Below, in pieces: positions 19,042 to 28,107 of a DNA stretch of 64,000 nt. Position 1 is the stretch's first letter. Each line of letters begins with the position of its first letter. A program made the position numbers and the translations under genes. Source of the DNA: Paracoccus aminophilus JCM 7686 (lineage in GTDB: Bacteria; Pseudomonadota; Alphaproteobacteria; Rhodobacterales; Rhodobacteraceae); NCBI RefSeq assembly GCF_000444995.1, contig NC_022041.1, positions 842,001-906,000 on the forward strand, read 5' to 3'. Under the pieces are notes generated by a model, which did no database searches, was not told where the DNA came from, and saw nothing but the letters and a program-made list of their open reading frames with translations.

Positions 19042-19096
19042 CCTTTCCGGCCTTTGGCCTCAGCCCGGCGAGACTAGTCGCTTCGCGCCGGAAAGG
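19042..19096. repeat. Inverted repeat in MFS/DAO divergent region
   Basis: CCTTTCCGGC (19042-19051) and GCCGGAAAGG (19087-19096) are perfect 10-bp arms 35 nt apart, immediately upstream of the MFS gene start. It could be an operator pair or a hairpin in the MFS leader. Confidence 0.45.
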
Positions 19097-19237
19097 CCCG
19101 TGCGATTTTGGGGTGGGTTTCCCAGAAAAGCTGAAACCAGTTGCAAGCTTTGCTTGAAAGCCGCCGCGCTCTTTTCCGGCAGGCGACCGCATGGCACAGA
19201 GGGGAAAGCGCAGGGGGCGGATCGCAGGGGAGCAGCC

Positions 19238-20317
19238 ATGACACAGACCGCAAGCACCGATTTCCTCATCATCGGCGGCGGCATTGCCGGGGTCTCGGCT
19301 GCCGCAGAGCTGGCGCCTCTGGGCAGCACCCGGCTGATCGAGGCCGAGGCGCATCTGGCCTATCACGCCTCGGGCCGCTCTGCCGCGCTTTATGAGCCAT
19401 TTTACGGCCCGCCGCCGATGGTCACGCTGAGCCTTGCCTCACGCGAGGGGCTCGATGCGGCGGGGGTGCTCTCGCCGCGCGGGGTCATGCTGGTCGTCGG
19501 CCATGACGATGCTGGGCTTCTCGACGAAGAGGCGGCGCTGATGCGAATGACCGAGATCGACCGCGAGGCGGCGCTTGCCGCCTGTCCGGGGCTCGATCCG
19601 GCCAAACTTGCCCGCGCGGCTCTGGGCGGCGATGCGCAGGATATCGACACCGACAAGCTCATCCAAAGCTATCTGCGCCGCGCCAAGGCGCAAGGCGCGC
19701 AGGTCGAGCTTTCCGCCCCCGCCACTGCGATCACCCGGCGCGCGGGGCTGTGGCGGGTGGCGACGCCCAGGGGTGAATTCTCGGCTGCGGTTTTGGTGAA
19801 TGCGGCGGGCGCTTGGGCTGATCCGGTCGCGCAAATGGCCGGGGTCGCGCCCAAAAGCATCGTGCCGCACCGCCGCTCGATGGCACGGATCGCCGCGCCC
19901 GCCGGGGTCGATGTCTCGGGCTGGCCGATGCTGCTGGGCGCGCGCGACAGCTTCTACGCCAAGCCCGATGCGGGCGCGCTGATCGTCTCACCGGGCGATG
20001 CCGAGTCGACCACGCCCCATGACGCTTGGGCCGATGATCTGGTGCTGGCCGAGGGGCTCGCGCGCTACGAGGCGCTGATGCGTTACCCGGTCGAGCGGAT
20101 GCTGGCCAATTGGGCGGGGCTGCGCAGCTTTGCGCCTGATGGCGCGCCGGTCTATGGCCGCGACCCGGATGAGCCCGATTTCATCTGGTTCGCCGGGCAG
20201 GGCGGATATGGGTTCCAGTCCTCGGTCGCAGCGGCGCGGCTGATCGCCGATCTGGTCGCCGAACGCCCGACCGATCCCGAGTTGACCCGAGCAATCGACC
20301 CCGCCCGCTTTGCCTGA
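19238..20317 (+). CDS. FAD-dependent oxidoreductase (DAO family)
   Basis: A 359-residue flavoprotein of the D-amino-acid oxidase/glycine oxidase superfamily. The N-terminal FAD-binding motif [17 protein letters not shown] is followed by ASGRSAAL, which contacts flavin in this family; near the C-terminus comes [13 protein letters not shown], the second FAD contact. Such enzymes oxidise amino acids or N-methylated amines with O2 or the quinone pool; the substrate is not predictable here. ATG 19238 is chosen because the FAD motif begins nine residues later; the longer upstream frame is antisense to the MFS gene. Confidence 0.85.
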   Translation: MTQTASTDFLIIGGGIAGVSAAAELAPLGSTRLIEAEAHLAYHASGRSAALYEPFYGPPPMVTLSLASREGLDAAGVLSPRGVMLVVGHDDAGLLDEEAALMRMTEIDREAALAACPGLDPAKLARAALGGDAQDIDTDKLIQSYLRRAKAQGAQVELSAPATAITRRAGLWRVATPRGEFSAAVLVNAAGAWADPVAQMAGVAPKSIVPHRRSMARIAAPAGVDVSGWPMLLGARDSFYAKPDAGALIVSPGDAESTTPHDAWADDLVLAEGLARYEALMRYPVERMLANWAGLRSFAPDGAPVYGRDPDEPDFIWFAGQGGYGFQSSVAAARLIADLVAERPTDPELTRAIDPARFA

Positions 20318-20403
20318 GGCCAGTTTGCCGTTGCCCCCTGCGAAGGGCGGGGGTATCGCGGGACGGACGGATCAACAGGCAGGTTAACGGACAGGCGCGC
20401 CCC

Positions 20404-21507
20404 ATGAGTTTCAACACCTTTGGCCATCTTTTCCGCTTCACGACCTGGGGCGAAAGCCACGGGCCGGCGCTGGGGGCGACGGTGGACGGCTGCCCGCCCG
20501 GGATCGCTTTGGACGAGGCTTTCATCCAGCAATTTCTGGACCGGCGCAAACCCGGCACCTCGAAACACACGACCCAGCGCAAGGAAGCCGACGAGGTCCG
20601 CATCCTCTCGGGCGTGTTCGAGGGCAAGACCACCGGCACGCCGATCCAGCTGATGATCGAGAACACCGACCAGCGCTCGAAGGATTACGGCGAGATCGCG
20701 CAGGCCTTCCGCCCCGGTCACGCCGATATCGCCTATCATCTGAAATACGGCATCCGCGATTATCGCGGCGGCGGGCGCTCCAGCGCGCGCGAAACTGCGG
20801 CGCGGGTCGCGGCGGGTGGCGTGGCGCAGGCGGTTTTGCGCGATCTCGTGCCGGGGCTGCGCATCACCGGCTATATGACCCAGATGGGCGCGCTGCATCT
20901 GGACCGCGACAAGTTCGATGCCTCCGAGATCCTGAACAATCCCTTCTTCCTGCCCGATGCCTCGGCGGTTCCGGCTTGGGAGGATTACCTCACCGGCATC
21001 CGCAAGGCGCAGGATTCGGTCGGCGCCGCCATCGAGGTGCTGATCGAGGGCTGCCCGGCGGGCCTTGGTGCGCCGATCTATGCCAAGCTCGACACCGCGC
21101 TGGCGGCGGCGATGATGTCGATCAATGCGGTCAAGGGCGTCGAGATCGGCGAGGGCATGGGCGCTGCGGCGCTGACCGGGACCGAGAATGCCGATGAGAT
21201 CATCATGGGCAATGACGGGCCGGTCTTCCTTTCGAACCATGCGGGCGGGATTCTGGGCGGGATTTCGACCGGGCAGGACATCGTCGTGCGCTTCTCGGTT
21301 AAGCCGACGAGCTCGATCCTGACGCCGCGCCGCACGATCAACCAAAAGGGCGAAGAGATCGAGCTGATCACCAAGGGCCGCCACGACCCCTGCGTGGGCA
21401 TCCGCGCCGTGCCGATCGCCGAGGCGATGGCCGCTTGCGTCATTCTGGATCACCTGCTTCTGGACCGCGCCCAGACCGGCGGGCAGCGCGGACATATCGG
21501 CGGGTAA
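20404..21507 (+). CDS. aroC: Chorismate synthase
   Basis: A 367-residue FMN-dependent enzyme catalysing the last shikimate step, EPSP to chorismate. The family signatures are present: [17 protein letters not shown] near the N-terminus, [15 protein letters not shown] near residue 105, and [20 protein letters not shown]. The C-terminal [15 protein letters not shown] and [15 protein letters not shown] regions complete the protein. Start and length are standard. A terminator hairpin follows within 60 bp. Confidence 0.98.
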   Translation: MSFNTFGHLFRFTTWGESHGPALGATVDGCPPGIALDEAFIQQFLDRRKPGTSKHTTQRKEADEVRILSGVFEGKTTGTPIQLMIENTDQRSKDYGEIAQAFRPGHADIAYHLKYGIRDYRGGGRSSARETAARVAAGGVAQAVLRDLVPGLRITGYMTQMGALHLDRDKFDASEILNNPFFLPDASAVPAWEDYLTGIRKAQDSVGAAIEVLIEGCPAGLGAPIYAKLDTALAAAMMSINAVKGVEIGEGMGAAALTGTENADEIIMGNDGPVFLSNHAGGILGGISTGQDIVVRFSVKPTSSILTPRRTINQKGEEIELITKGRHDPCVGIRAVPIAEAMAACVILDHLLLDRAQTGGQRGHIGG

Positions 21508-21536
21508 ATCCACGCTTGATCCGGACGGAAAAGGCG

Positions 21537-21568
21537 AGGGCTGCGCAGGGCGCGGCCCTTCTTTTTGT
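21537..21568 (+). terminator. Rho-independent terminator after aroC
   Basis: AGGGCTGCGC (21537-21546) pairs with GCGCGGCCCT (21550-21559) through a 3-nt loop, with one T-G wobble, and is followed by TCTTTTTG. Confidence 0.82.
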
Positions 21569-21733
21569 GTCCGAACTGTCATCTGCGCTGTCACAAAGCC
21601 GGGAATCAGCGCTGGACTACTGCACTTGTTGTCGAGGCAAGCGTCATATTTCTTTCCCGCATCACACGAATCCAGCGAGAAAATTCTCTCCCGTTTTCGT
21701 TTGTTTACAGCCTGTTAACCAGACACCTCCCCG

Positions 21734-21773
21734 ATGTCATTCAACTGTCACATTTCTGTATCAAAAGCGACAT
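21734..21773 (+). promoter_or_regulatory. PhoB box upstream of pstS
   Basis: Three half-sites at an exact 11-bp period match the Pho box pattern CTGTCAT: ATGTCAT (21734-21740), CTGTCAC (21745-21751) and CTGTATC (21756-21762); a weak fourth, GCGACAT, follows at 21767. A further pair CTGTCAT/CTGTCAC upstream (21576-21594) has a 12-bp period and is less convincing. The spacer between aroC and pstS (about 325 bp) otherwise holds the aroC terminator and an AT-rich tract without ORFs. Confidence 0.8.
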
Positions 21774-21832
21774 GTCGACGCTCTAGGTCACAGCCAAGGT
21801 CGAGCACGACCTCAGACATTCAGGAGAGATCC

Positions 21833-22858
21833 ATGACTTCCGTGAAATTCACCGTCTCGGCCCTGGCCCTCATCGCTGCCTCGGCCACTGCTGCCTCGGC
21901 TCGCGACCAGATCCAGGTCTCCGGCTCCTCGACGGTGCTGCCCTATGCCACCATCGCCGCCGAAGCGTTCAGCGAGAACTCTGACTTCCCGACGCCGGTT
22001 GTTGAATCGGGTGGTTCGTCGGCTGGTCTGAAGAAGTTCTGTGAAGGCGTGGGCGACAACACGATCGACATCGCGAACTCGTCGCGTCCGATCAAAGACA
22101 GCGAGCGCGAAGCTTGCAAAGCCGCCGGCGTCGCCGACATCATGGAAGTCCGCATCGGCTATGACGGGATCGTCTTCGCCAGCGACATCGCGGGCAACTC
22201 CTTCGCCTTCACCCCGGCCGACTGGTTCAACGCGCTTTCGGCTGAAGTCGTGAAAGACGGCAAAGTCGTCAAGAACACCGCGACCAAATGGAACGAGATC
22301 CGCGCCGAGCTGCCGGATCAGGAAATCCTCGCTTTCGTTCCGGGCACCAAGCACGGCACCCGTGAAGTCTTCGAAGAGAAAGTCATCGCCGCAGGCTGCA
22401 AAGAGGCCGGTGCTGCTGACGTCTTCAAGAAAGAGCTCGGCGACGACAAAGCCAAGGAAGCCTGCATGGCGCTGCGCACCGATGGCAAATCGGTCGACAT
22501 CGACGGCGACTATACCGAGACTCTGGCCCGCATCGGCTCGGCCAAGAACGGCATCGGCGTCTTCGGTCTGTCCTTCTACGAGAACAACACCGACAAGCTG
22601 AAAGTCGCGACCATGTCGGGCGTCACCCCCTCGACCGAGACCATCGCTTCGGGCGACTACCCGGTCTCGCGTCCGCTCTTCTTCTACGTCAAGAAAGCCC
22701 ATATCGGCCAAGTCCCGGGCCTGAAAGAATTCGCTGAATTCTTCGTCTCGGACGACATCGCTGGCCCGACCGGCCCGCTGGCTCAATACGGTCTCGTGTC
22801 GGATCCGAAACTGGCCGACACCCAGAAGGCCGTGGCTGACGAAGCCACCATGCAATAA
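21833..22858 (+). CDS. pstS: Phosphate ABC transporter, periplasmic binding protein PstS
   Basis: A 341-residue high-affinity phosphate-binding protein. A signal peptide (KFTVSALALIAASATAASA) precedes the mature start RDQIQVSGSSTVLPYATIAAE, whose SGSSTV loop binds phosphate; ESGGSSAGLKKFCEG and PGTKHGTREVF are further ligand loops. ATG 21833 has AGGAGAG at good spacing. The gene sits directly behind a PhoB box, so it should be induced under phosphate starvation. A strong hairpin without a T-run follows and may raise PstS output relative to the permease genes. Confidence 0.96.
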   Translation: MTSVKFTVSALALIAASATAASARDQIQVSGSSTVLPYATIAAEAFSENSDFPTPVVESGGSSAGLKKFCEGVGDNTIDIANSSRPIKDSEREACKAAGVADIMEVRIGYDGIVFASDIAGNSFAFTPADWFNALSAEVVKDGKVVKNTATKWNEIRAELPDQEILAFVPGTKHGTREVFEEKVIAAGCKEAGAADVFKKELGDDKAKEACMALRTDGKSVDIDGDYTETLARIGSAKNGIGVFGLSFYENNTDKLKVATMSGVTPSTETIASGDYPVSRPLFFYVKKAHIGQVPGLKEFAEFFVSDDIAGPTGPLAQYGLVSDPKLADTQKAVADEATMQ

Positions 22859-22868
22859 GCGAAAACGA

Positions 22869-22890
22869 GCGGGGCCAGAGATGGCCCCGC
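22869..22890 (+). other. pstS-pstC intercistronic hairpin
   Basis: GCGGGGCCA (22869-22877) and TGGCCCCGC (22882-22890) form a perfect 9-bp stem with a GAGA tetraloop. No T-run follows, so it is more likely an mRNA-stabilising or partial-termination element that gives excess binding protein. Confidence 0.6.
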
Positions 22891-22942
22891 CCGCCCTTTG
22901 TAGCTTCTCCATCATCCATTTCCCGAACAATCCGAGGCCCTT

Positions 22943-24403
22943 ATGCCTGCAATCTGGATCGCGCTGATCATCCTCGCGCTGGCCGTCGTTGGCTATGTGC
23001 TGGGCGTCAAACGCGCGCTGTCCCTTGCTGGCGGTGACAGTCGCCGTCTGCATTCCCGCACAACCTATTATGGCTGGAACGTCGCGCTGTTCGCCGCTGT
23101 TCCGGCTTTGCTGGTTCTGGTGCTGTGGCTGATCGCGCAGCCGGTCATGCTTGAGCGCGCCATGTCCGGTGCCATTCCCGAGGATATGCTGAGCGAAGGG
23201 GCAAACCGCAGCCTGATCATCGCCGATGTCCGCAACACCGCCAATGCCTTGAGCGCAGCCGAGCAGAAGGGTCTGCTCAGTGCCGCCGAGCTTGCCGATC
23301 CTGCGGGCAATGCCGATGCGATCAAGGCCAAGCTGACCGATGCGGGCATCCGCTTCGCCTCGGGCGCCACGCCGCAGATCTTCGCGGCCGCCGAGCATTA
23401 CAGCGCCAGCCAATCGACTGGCCGCAAGGTCATCACCGTGCTCGCGCTTCTGGCCGCTGTCGCCGGGCTCGCCTTTGCGACCATGCGCATCCATCCCGAG
23501 TTCCGCGCGCGCAATGTCGTCGAGACCTTCATCAAGGGCCTGCTCATCGCCTGCTCGAGCATCGCGATCCTGACCACGGTCGGCATTGTTTTGTCGATGC
23601 TCTTCGAGACCGGGCATTTCTTCCAGGCCTATCCCTGGACCGACTTCTTCTTCGGCACGACCTGGTCGCCGAAATTCGGCGGCGGTTCGCAGCTTGGCAT
23701 CCTGCCGCTGATCTGGGGCACGCTTTATATCTCGGTCATCGCGCTGGCGGTGTCGGTTCCGGTCGGGCTTTTCGCTGCGATCTACATGTCGGAATATGCG
23801 TCGAGCCGCGTCCGTTCGGTGGTCAAACCCGCCATCGAGATGCTGGCCGGTATCCCGACCATCGTTTACGGTCTCTTTGCGCTGATCACGGTCGGCCCGA
23901 TGCTGCGCGACTATTTCGCCCAGCCGCTTGGCCTTGGCTCGTCGGGCTCTTCGGTGATGACCGCGGGTCTGGTCATGGGCATCATGCTGATCCCCTTCGT
24001 CAGCTCGCTGTCCGATGACATCATCAACGCTGTGCCCCAAAGCCTGCGCGATGGCGCGCTTGGCCTTGGCTCGACCCAGTCCGAAACCGTGCGCAAGGTG
24101 GTTCTGCCCGCCGCGCTGCCGGGCATCGTCGGCGCGATCCTGCTGGCCGCCTCGCGCGCCATCGGTGAAACCATGATCGTGGTCATGGGTGCGGGGGCTG
24201 CGGCGAAGATGAACCTCAACCCCTTCGAGGCGATGACAACCATCACCGTGAAGATCGTGAGCCAGCTGACCGGCGACACCGATTTCCGCGCACCCGAGAC
24301 GCTGGTCGCCTTCGCGCTGGGTCTGACGCTCTTTGTCATCACCCTCGCCCTCAACATCGTCGCGCTGTATGTGGTGCGCAAATACCGGGAGCAATACGAA
24401 TGA
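22943..24403 (+). CDS. pstC: Phosphate ABC transporter permease PstC
   Basis: A 486-residue permease, well above the roughly 320 residues of enterobacterial PstC. An N-terminal membrane segment (IWIALIILALAVVGYVLG), a second near residue 50 and an extra soluble domain (about 75-155) precede the conserved permease core. The core shows MLAGIPTIVYGLFALITVGP and the coupling loop DGALGLGSTQSETVRKVVLP. Long PstC proteins of this kind are common in alphaproteobacteria. Its end overlaps pstA by 4 bp (ATGA). Confidence 0.94.
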   Translation: MPAIWIALIILALAVVGYVLGVKRALSLAGGDSRRLHSRTTYYGWNVALFAAVPALLVLVLWLIAQPVMLERAMSGAIPEDMLSEGANRSLIIADVRNTANALSAAEQKGLLSAAELADPAGNADAIKAKLTDAGIRFASGATPQIFAAAEHYSASQSTGRKVITVLALLAAVAGLAFATMRIHPEFRARNVVETFIKGLLIACSSIAILTTVGIVLSMLFETGHFFQAYPWTDFFFGTTWSPKFGGGSQLGILPLIWGTLYISVIALAVSVPVGLFAAIYMSEYASSRVRSVVKPAIEMLAGIPTIVYGLFALITVGPMLRDYFAQPLGLGSSGSSVMTAGLVMGIMLIPFVSSLSDDIINAVPQSLRDGALGLGSTQSETVRKVVLPAALPGIVGAILLAASRAIGETMIVVMGAGAAAKMNLNPFEAMTTITVKIVSQLTGDTDFRAPETLVAFALGLTLFVITLALNIVALYVVRKYREQYE

Positions 24404-25755
24404 CCGACGCAAGCCTCTCTGGGGCCGCTGCCCCCGCGCGTCGTCACGGCTCGCTGACGCAACTCGACGAGCGGACCCGCCGCCGCAATGCTGCCGAAAA
24501 GCGCTTCCGCGCCTATGGTGCCGGTGCGATCGCCATCGCCATCGCCTGTCTTGCGATCCTGCTTTTCACGATCCTGAGCAACGGTCTTGGCGCCTTCCGC
24601 CAGACCTACCTGACACTGCCGGTCGCGCTTGACGCGCAGGTGCTTGATCCTTCGGGCCAGCGCGATCTTGACGCGATGAAGAAGGTCACGACCATCGGTT
24701 ACAGCAAGGTTCTGGAAGCCGCTTTGCGCCAGACCCTCGCCCAGAACGCCATTCCCGAAGAGGGGCTGTCGAAGAAGGACATCGGCGATCTGATCTCGAA
24801 AGAGGCGCCCGCGCAGCTGCGCAATATGGTGCTGGCCGATCCGGCACTTGTCGGCACCAGCGTCGATGTCAGCGTCCTGACCAACGGTCGCGTCGATGGC
24901 TTCTTCAAGGGCCGCGTGACCATGGCTTCGGCCGAAAAGGACAGCAACACCTCGCCCGCGCAGTTGCAGCTGGCGCAGACCCTGAAAGAGAAGGGGATGC
25001 TGGCCACGAAATGGAACTGGGCTTTCCTGACCAATCCCGATGCCTCTGACCAGCGCCCCGAAGCGGCCGGTGTCGGCATCGCGATCCTGGGCTCGGTCTA
25101 TATGATGCTGGTGGTGCTGGTTCTGGCAGTTCCGATCGGGGTTGCGGCCTCGATCTATCTGGAAGAATTCGCGCCGAAGAACCGTCTGACCGATATCATC
25201 GAGGTCAATATCGCGAACCTTGCGGCCGTGCCCTCGATCGTTTTCGGTATCCTTGGTCTGGCGGCCTTCATCAACTTCGCCGGTCTGCCGCAATCGGCGC
25301 CGATCGTTGGCGGTCTGGTGCTGACGCTGATGACGCTGCCGACGATCATCATCTCGACCCGCGCTGCGCTGAAGGCGGTTCCGCCCTCGATCCGCGACGC
25401 AGCGCTTGGGATCGGTGCCTCGAAGATGCAGACGATCTTCCACCACGTCCTGCCGCTGGCGCTTCCGGGCATCCTGACCGGCACGATCATCGGTCTGGCT
25501 CAGGCGCTTGGCGAAACCGCGCCGCTTCTGCTGATCGGCATGGTCGCCTTCGTGAAGAACTTCCCCTCGGCCCCGCCGGAAGGTCTCTTCGACCCGGCTT
25601 CGGCTCTGCCCGTACAGGTCTATAACTGGACCCAACGCGCGGACCCGGCCTTCTTCGAGCGTGCCTCGGGCGCCATCATCGTCCTCCTCGTGTTCCTGCT
25701 GTGCATGAACGTTCTCGCCATCTTCCTGCGTCGCCGCTTCGAGCGCCGGTGGTGA
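24400..25755 (+). CDS. pstA: Phosphate ABC transporter permease PstA
   Basis: A 451-residue permease, also longer than enterobacterial PstA (about 300). The first 210 residues hold one membrane helix (about 45-65) and an extracytoplasmic region of the DUF3333 type found in alphaproteobacterial PstA. The permease core follows with NIANLAAVPSIVFGILGLAA and the coupling loop DAALGIGASKMQTIFHHVLP. It overlaps pstC by 4 bp and is followed after 21 bp by pstB. Confidence 0.94.
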   Translation: MTDASLSGAAAPARRHGSLTQLDERTRRRNAAEKRFRAYGAGAIAIAIACLAILLFTILSNGLGAFRQTYLTLPVALDAQVLDPSGQRDLDAMKKVTTIGYSKVLEAALRQTLAQNAIPEEGLSKKDIGDLISKEAPAQLRNMVLADPALVGTSVDVSVLTNGRVDGFFKGRVTMASAEKDSNTSPAQLQLAQTLKEKGMLATKWNWAFLTNPDASDQRPEAAGVGIAILGSVYMMLVVLVLAVPIGVAASIYLEEFAPKNRLTDIIEVNIANLAAVPSIVFGILGLAAFINFAGLPQSAPIVGGLVLTLMTLPTIIISTRAALKAVPPSIRDAALGIGASKMQTIFHHVLPLALPGILTGTIIGLAQALGETAPLLLIGMVAFVKNFPSAPPEGLFDPASALPVQVYNWTQRADPAFFERASGAIIVLLVFLLCMNVLAIFLRRRFERRW

Positions 25756-25776
25756 TCTTAAAAAGGAAATCTGATA

Positions 25777-26574
25777 ATGAATGACATGAGCATCATGGAG
25801 CGCGCCGTGACCGTCAACGAAAGCAAGATCTCGGCCAAGAAGGTGCAGGTCTATTACGGCGAGAAACATGCCGTGAAGGACGTCGACATCGAGATCCTGG
25901 ACAAGACCGTCACCGCTTTCATCGGCCCGTCGGGCTGCGGCAAATCGACTTTCCTGCGCTGCATCAACCGCATGAACGACACGATCGACATCTGCCGCGT
26001 CGAAGGTCAGATCACGCTGGACGGGGACGATATCTACGACCGCCGCGTCGACCCGGTGCAGCTGCGCGCCAAGGTTGGCATGGTTTTCCAAAAGCCGAAC
26101 CCCTTCCCGAAGTCGATCTATGACAACGTGGCTTACGGGCCGCGCATCCACGGCCTCGTGCGCAACAAGGTGGAAACCGACGAGATCGTCGAGAAGTCGC
26201 TGCGTGGCGCCGCACTCTGGAACGAGGTCAAGGATCGCCTGCACGAGCCGGGGACCGGTCTCTCGGGTGGTCAGCAACAGCGTCTGTGCATCGCCCGCGC
26301 GGTTGCGACCCAGCCGGAAGTCCTGCTGATGGACGAGCCGTGCTCGGCGCTTGACCCGATCGCGACCAGCCAGGTCGAAGAGCTGATCGACCAGCTGCGC
26401 TCGGAATTCTCGGTCGTGATCGTGACCCACTCGATGCAGCAGGCCGCGCGCGTCAGCCAGAAAACCGCCTTCTTCCACCTGGGCAACCTGGTCGAATATG
26501 GCGACACCGACGATATTTTCACCCGGCCGCGCGATCCGCGCACCGAAAGCTACATCTCCGGCAAGATCGGTTGA
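25777..26574 (+). CDS. pstB: Phosphate ABC transporter ATPase PstB
   Basis: A 265-residue ATPase for phosphate import. Walker [10 protein letters not shown], the PstB-typical RCINRMND, Q-loop [16 protein letters not shown], signature LSGGQQQRL, Walker [14 protein letters not shown] and the switch THSMQQA are all present. Start ATG 25777 has AAAGGAAA upstream; ATG codons four and seven codons in are alternatives. It is 16 bp from phoU, within the Pst operon. Confidence 0.97.
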   Translation: MNDMSIMERAVTVNESKISAKKVQVYYGEKHAVKDVDIEILDKTVTAFIGPSGCGKSTFLRCINRMNDTIDICRVEGQITLDGDDIYDRRVDPVQLRAKVGMVFQKPNPFPKSIYDNVAYGPRIHGLVRNKVETDEIVEKSLRGAALWNEVKDRLHEPGTGLSGGQQQRLCIARAVATQPEVLLMDEPCSALDPIATSQVEELIDQLRSEFSVVIVTHSMQQAARVSQKTAFFHLGNLVEYGDTDDIFTRPRDPRTESYISGKIG

Positions 26575-26590
26575 TCGGATAGAGGGCAAT

Positions 26591-27319
26591 ATGAATACCA
26601 ACAACGAACGCCATATCGCCTCGGCCTTTGATCGCGACCTTGAAACGGTTCAGGCTCTGGTCGTGAAAATGGGTGGAATGGTCGAAACGGCCATTCAGGA
26701 TTCGGCGCGTGCGCTGGAAACCCGCGACGACGAGCTGGCCGAAGATGTGCGTCAGCGCGACAAGGCCATCGACGCGCTCGAGGCCCAGATCAACGAAGAA
26801 GCCGCCCGGCTGATCGCTTTGCGCGCGCCGATTGCCTCGGATCTGCGCACGGCGCTGACCGTGATCAAGATCTCGGCCAGCCTCGAGCGGGTCGGCGATT
26901 ACGCCAAAAACATCGCCAAGCGCAGCAATGTGCTGGCCCATATGCCGCTGATCAACGGCGCGGGCATCGCTTTGCGCCGGATGTCGACCACGGTTGAAGG
27001 CATGATGAAGGATGCGCTCGACAGCTTCATCCAGCGCGATGCCGCTTTGGCCGAAGATGTGCGCCAGCGCGATATCGATGTCGATCAGATGTATAATGCG
27101 CTCTTCCGCGAATTCCTGACCTATATGATGGAAGACCCGCGCAATATCACGGCCTGCATGCATCTGCATTTCATCGCCAAGAACATCGAGCGCATGGGCG
27201 ATCATGCGACCGGCATTGCCGAGCAGGTGATCTATCTCACCACCGGCGAGCTGCCCGACGACACCCGCCCGAAAAGCGACAGTGTCTCGCGCGTGGATCT
27301 GAATGAGGGCGAAGACTGA
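26591..27319 (+). CDS. phoU: Phosphate signalling regulator PhoU
   Basis: A 242-residue all-helical protein that links the Pst transporter to the sensor kinase and keeps the Pho regulon off when phosphate is plentiful. The two PhoU repeats each show the metal-binding pattern: ERVGDYAKNIAKR in the first half and ERMGDHATGIAEQ in the second. ATG 26591 is chosen because GAGGG lies just upstream and the family begins here. The stop TGA shares a base with the phoB ATG. Confidence 0.95.
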   Translation: MNTNNERHIASAFDRDLETVQALVVKMGGMVETAIQDSARALETRDDELAEDVRQRDKAIDALEAQINEEAARLIALRAPIASDLRTALTVIKISASLERVGDYAKNIAKRSNVLAHMPLINGAGIALRRMSTTVEGMMKDALDSFIQRDAALAEDVRQRDIDVDQMYNALFREFLTYMMEDPRNITACMHLHFIAKNIERMGDHATGIAEQVIYLTTGELPDDTRPKSDSVSRVDLNEGED

Positions 27320-28011
27320 TGGCTTCGGCACATCAACCCTGCGTGCTTGTGGTTGAGGATGAGGGCGCGCAGCGCGAGGTCCTCAAATACAATCTCGAAG
27401 CCGAGGGTTTTTCGGTTGTCCTCGCCGAGAATGGCGATGAGGCCATGCTGCTTGTTCAGGAAGAGCAGCCCGATCTGATCGTGCTCGACTGGATGCTGCC
27501 CAATGTTTCGGGCATCGAGGTTTGCCGTCGGATCAAAGCCGATCCGGCAACGCGCTCGATCCCGATCATCATGCTTTCGGCGCGCTCGGAAGAGGTCGAT
27601 CGCGTGCGCGGGCTGGAAACCGGCGCGGATGATTATGTCGTCAAACCCTATTCGGTGGTCGAACTCATGGCCCGGCTGCGCACGCAGCTGCGCCGCACCC
27701 GACCGACGACCATGGGTGAGCGGCTGAGCTTTTCCGACATCATCCTCGATTCGGCCGAGCATCGCGTCTTCCGCAGCGGGCAGGCCCTGCATCTCGGGCC
27801 GACCGAGTTCCGCCTGCTCTCGACCCTGATGGAAAAACCGGGTCGGGTCTGGACGCGCGAGCAATTGCTCGACCGGGTCTGGGGTCGCGACGTCTATGTC
27901 GATACCCGCACGATTGATGTCCATGTCGGCCGTCTGCGTAAGGCGCTGATGGTGAACGGCGGCGAGAACCCGGTCCGGACCGTGCGTGGCACGGGCTACG
28001 CACTCGGGTAA
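27319..28011 (+). CDS. phoB: Phosphate regulon response regulator PhoB
   Basis: A 230-residue OmpR-type response regulator that activates Pho genes. The receiver domain has the acidic pair EDE (13-15), phosphoacceptor Asp57 in LIVLDWMLP and the conserved Lys in VVKPYS. The C-terminal winged helix contains LGPTEFRLLSTLMEKPGRVWTR and ends in TVRGTGYALG. It overlaps phoU by one base. Its kinase gene phoR, adjacent in many relatives, is not in this window. It should bind the box at 21734 and so regulate its own operon. Confidence 0.96.
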   Translation: MASAHQPCVLVVEDEGAQREVLKYNLEAEGFSVVLAENGDEAMLLVQEEQPDLIVLDWMLPNVSGIEVCRRIKADPATRSIPIIMLSARSEEVDRVRGLETGADDYVVKPYSVVELMARLRTQLRRTRPTTMGERLSFSDIILDSAEHRVFRSGQALHLGPTEFRLLSTLMEKPGRVWTREQLLDRVWGRDVYVDTRTIDVHVGRLRKALMVNGGENPVRTVRGTGYALG

Positions 28012-28026
28012 ACACCTTTCGAGACT

Positions 28027-28058
28027 AAAAAAGGCGGGGATCTTTCCCCGCCTTTTTT
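28027..28058. terminator. Bidirectional terminator between phoB and ompA-family gene
   Basis: AAGGCGGGGA (28031-28040) pairs with TCCCCGCCTT (28045-28054) through TCTT; an A-run on the left and a T-run on the right make it a terminator in both directions for these converging genes. Confidence 0.95.
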
Positions 28059-28107
28059 GTTGCGCTGCGGTGTGACCGGGGCGCTTAGGCGCCCCAGCCG
28101 TTTCGGC

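Noticed and set aside
17833..20317. Long N-terminal extension of the DAO-type oxidase starting at 18641
   Set aside because: The extension is wholly antisense to the MFS transporter, and the FAD motif begins right after ATG 19238.
21576..21594. Second Pho box upstream of pstS
   Set aside because: The two half-sites CTGTCAT and CTGTCAC are good, but their 12-bp period differs from the 11 bp required, and they lie close to the aroC terminator.
21812..26604. Two antisense open frames of 866 and 897 residues across the pst operon
   Set aside because: They mirror pstS, pstC, pstA and pstB codons, have no ribosome sites, and show only low-complexity composition.
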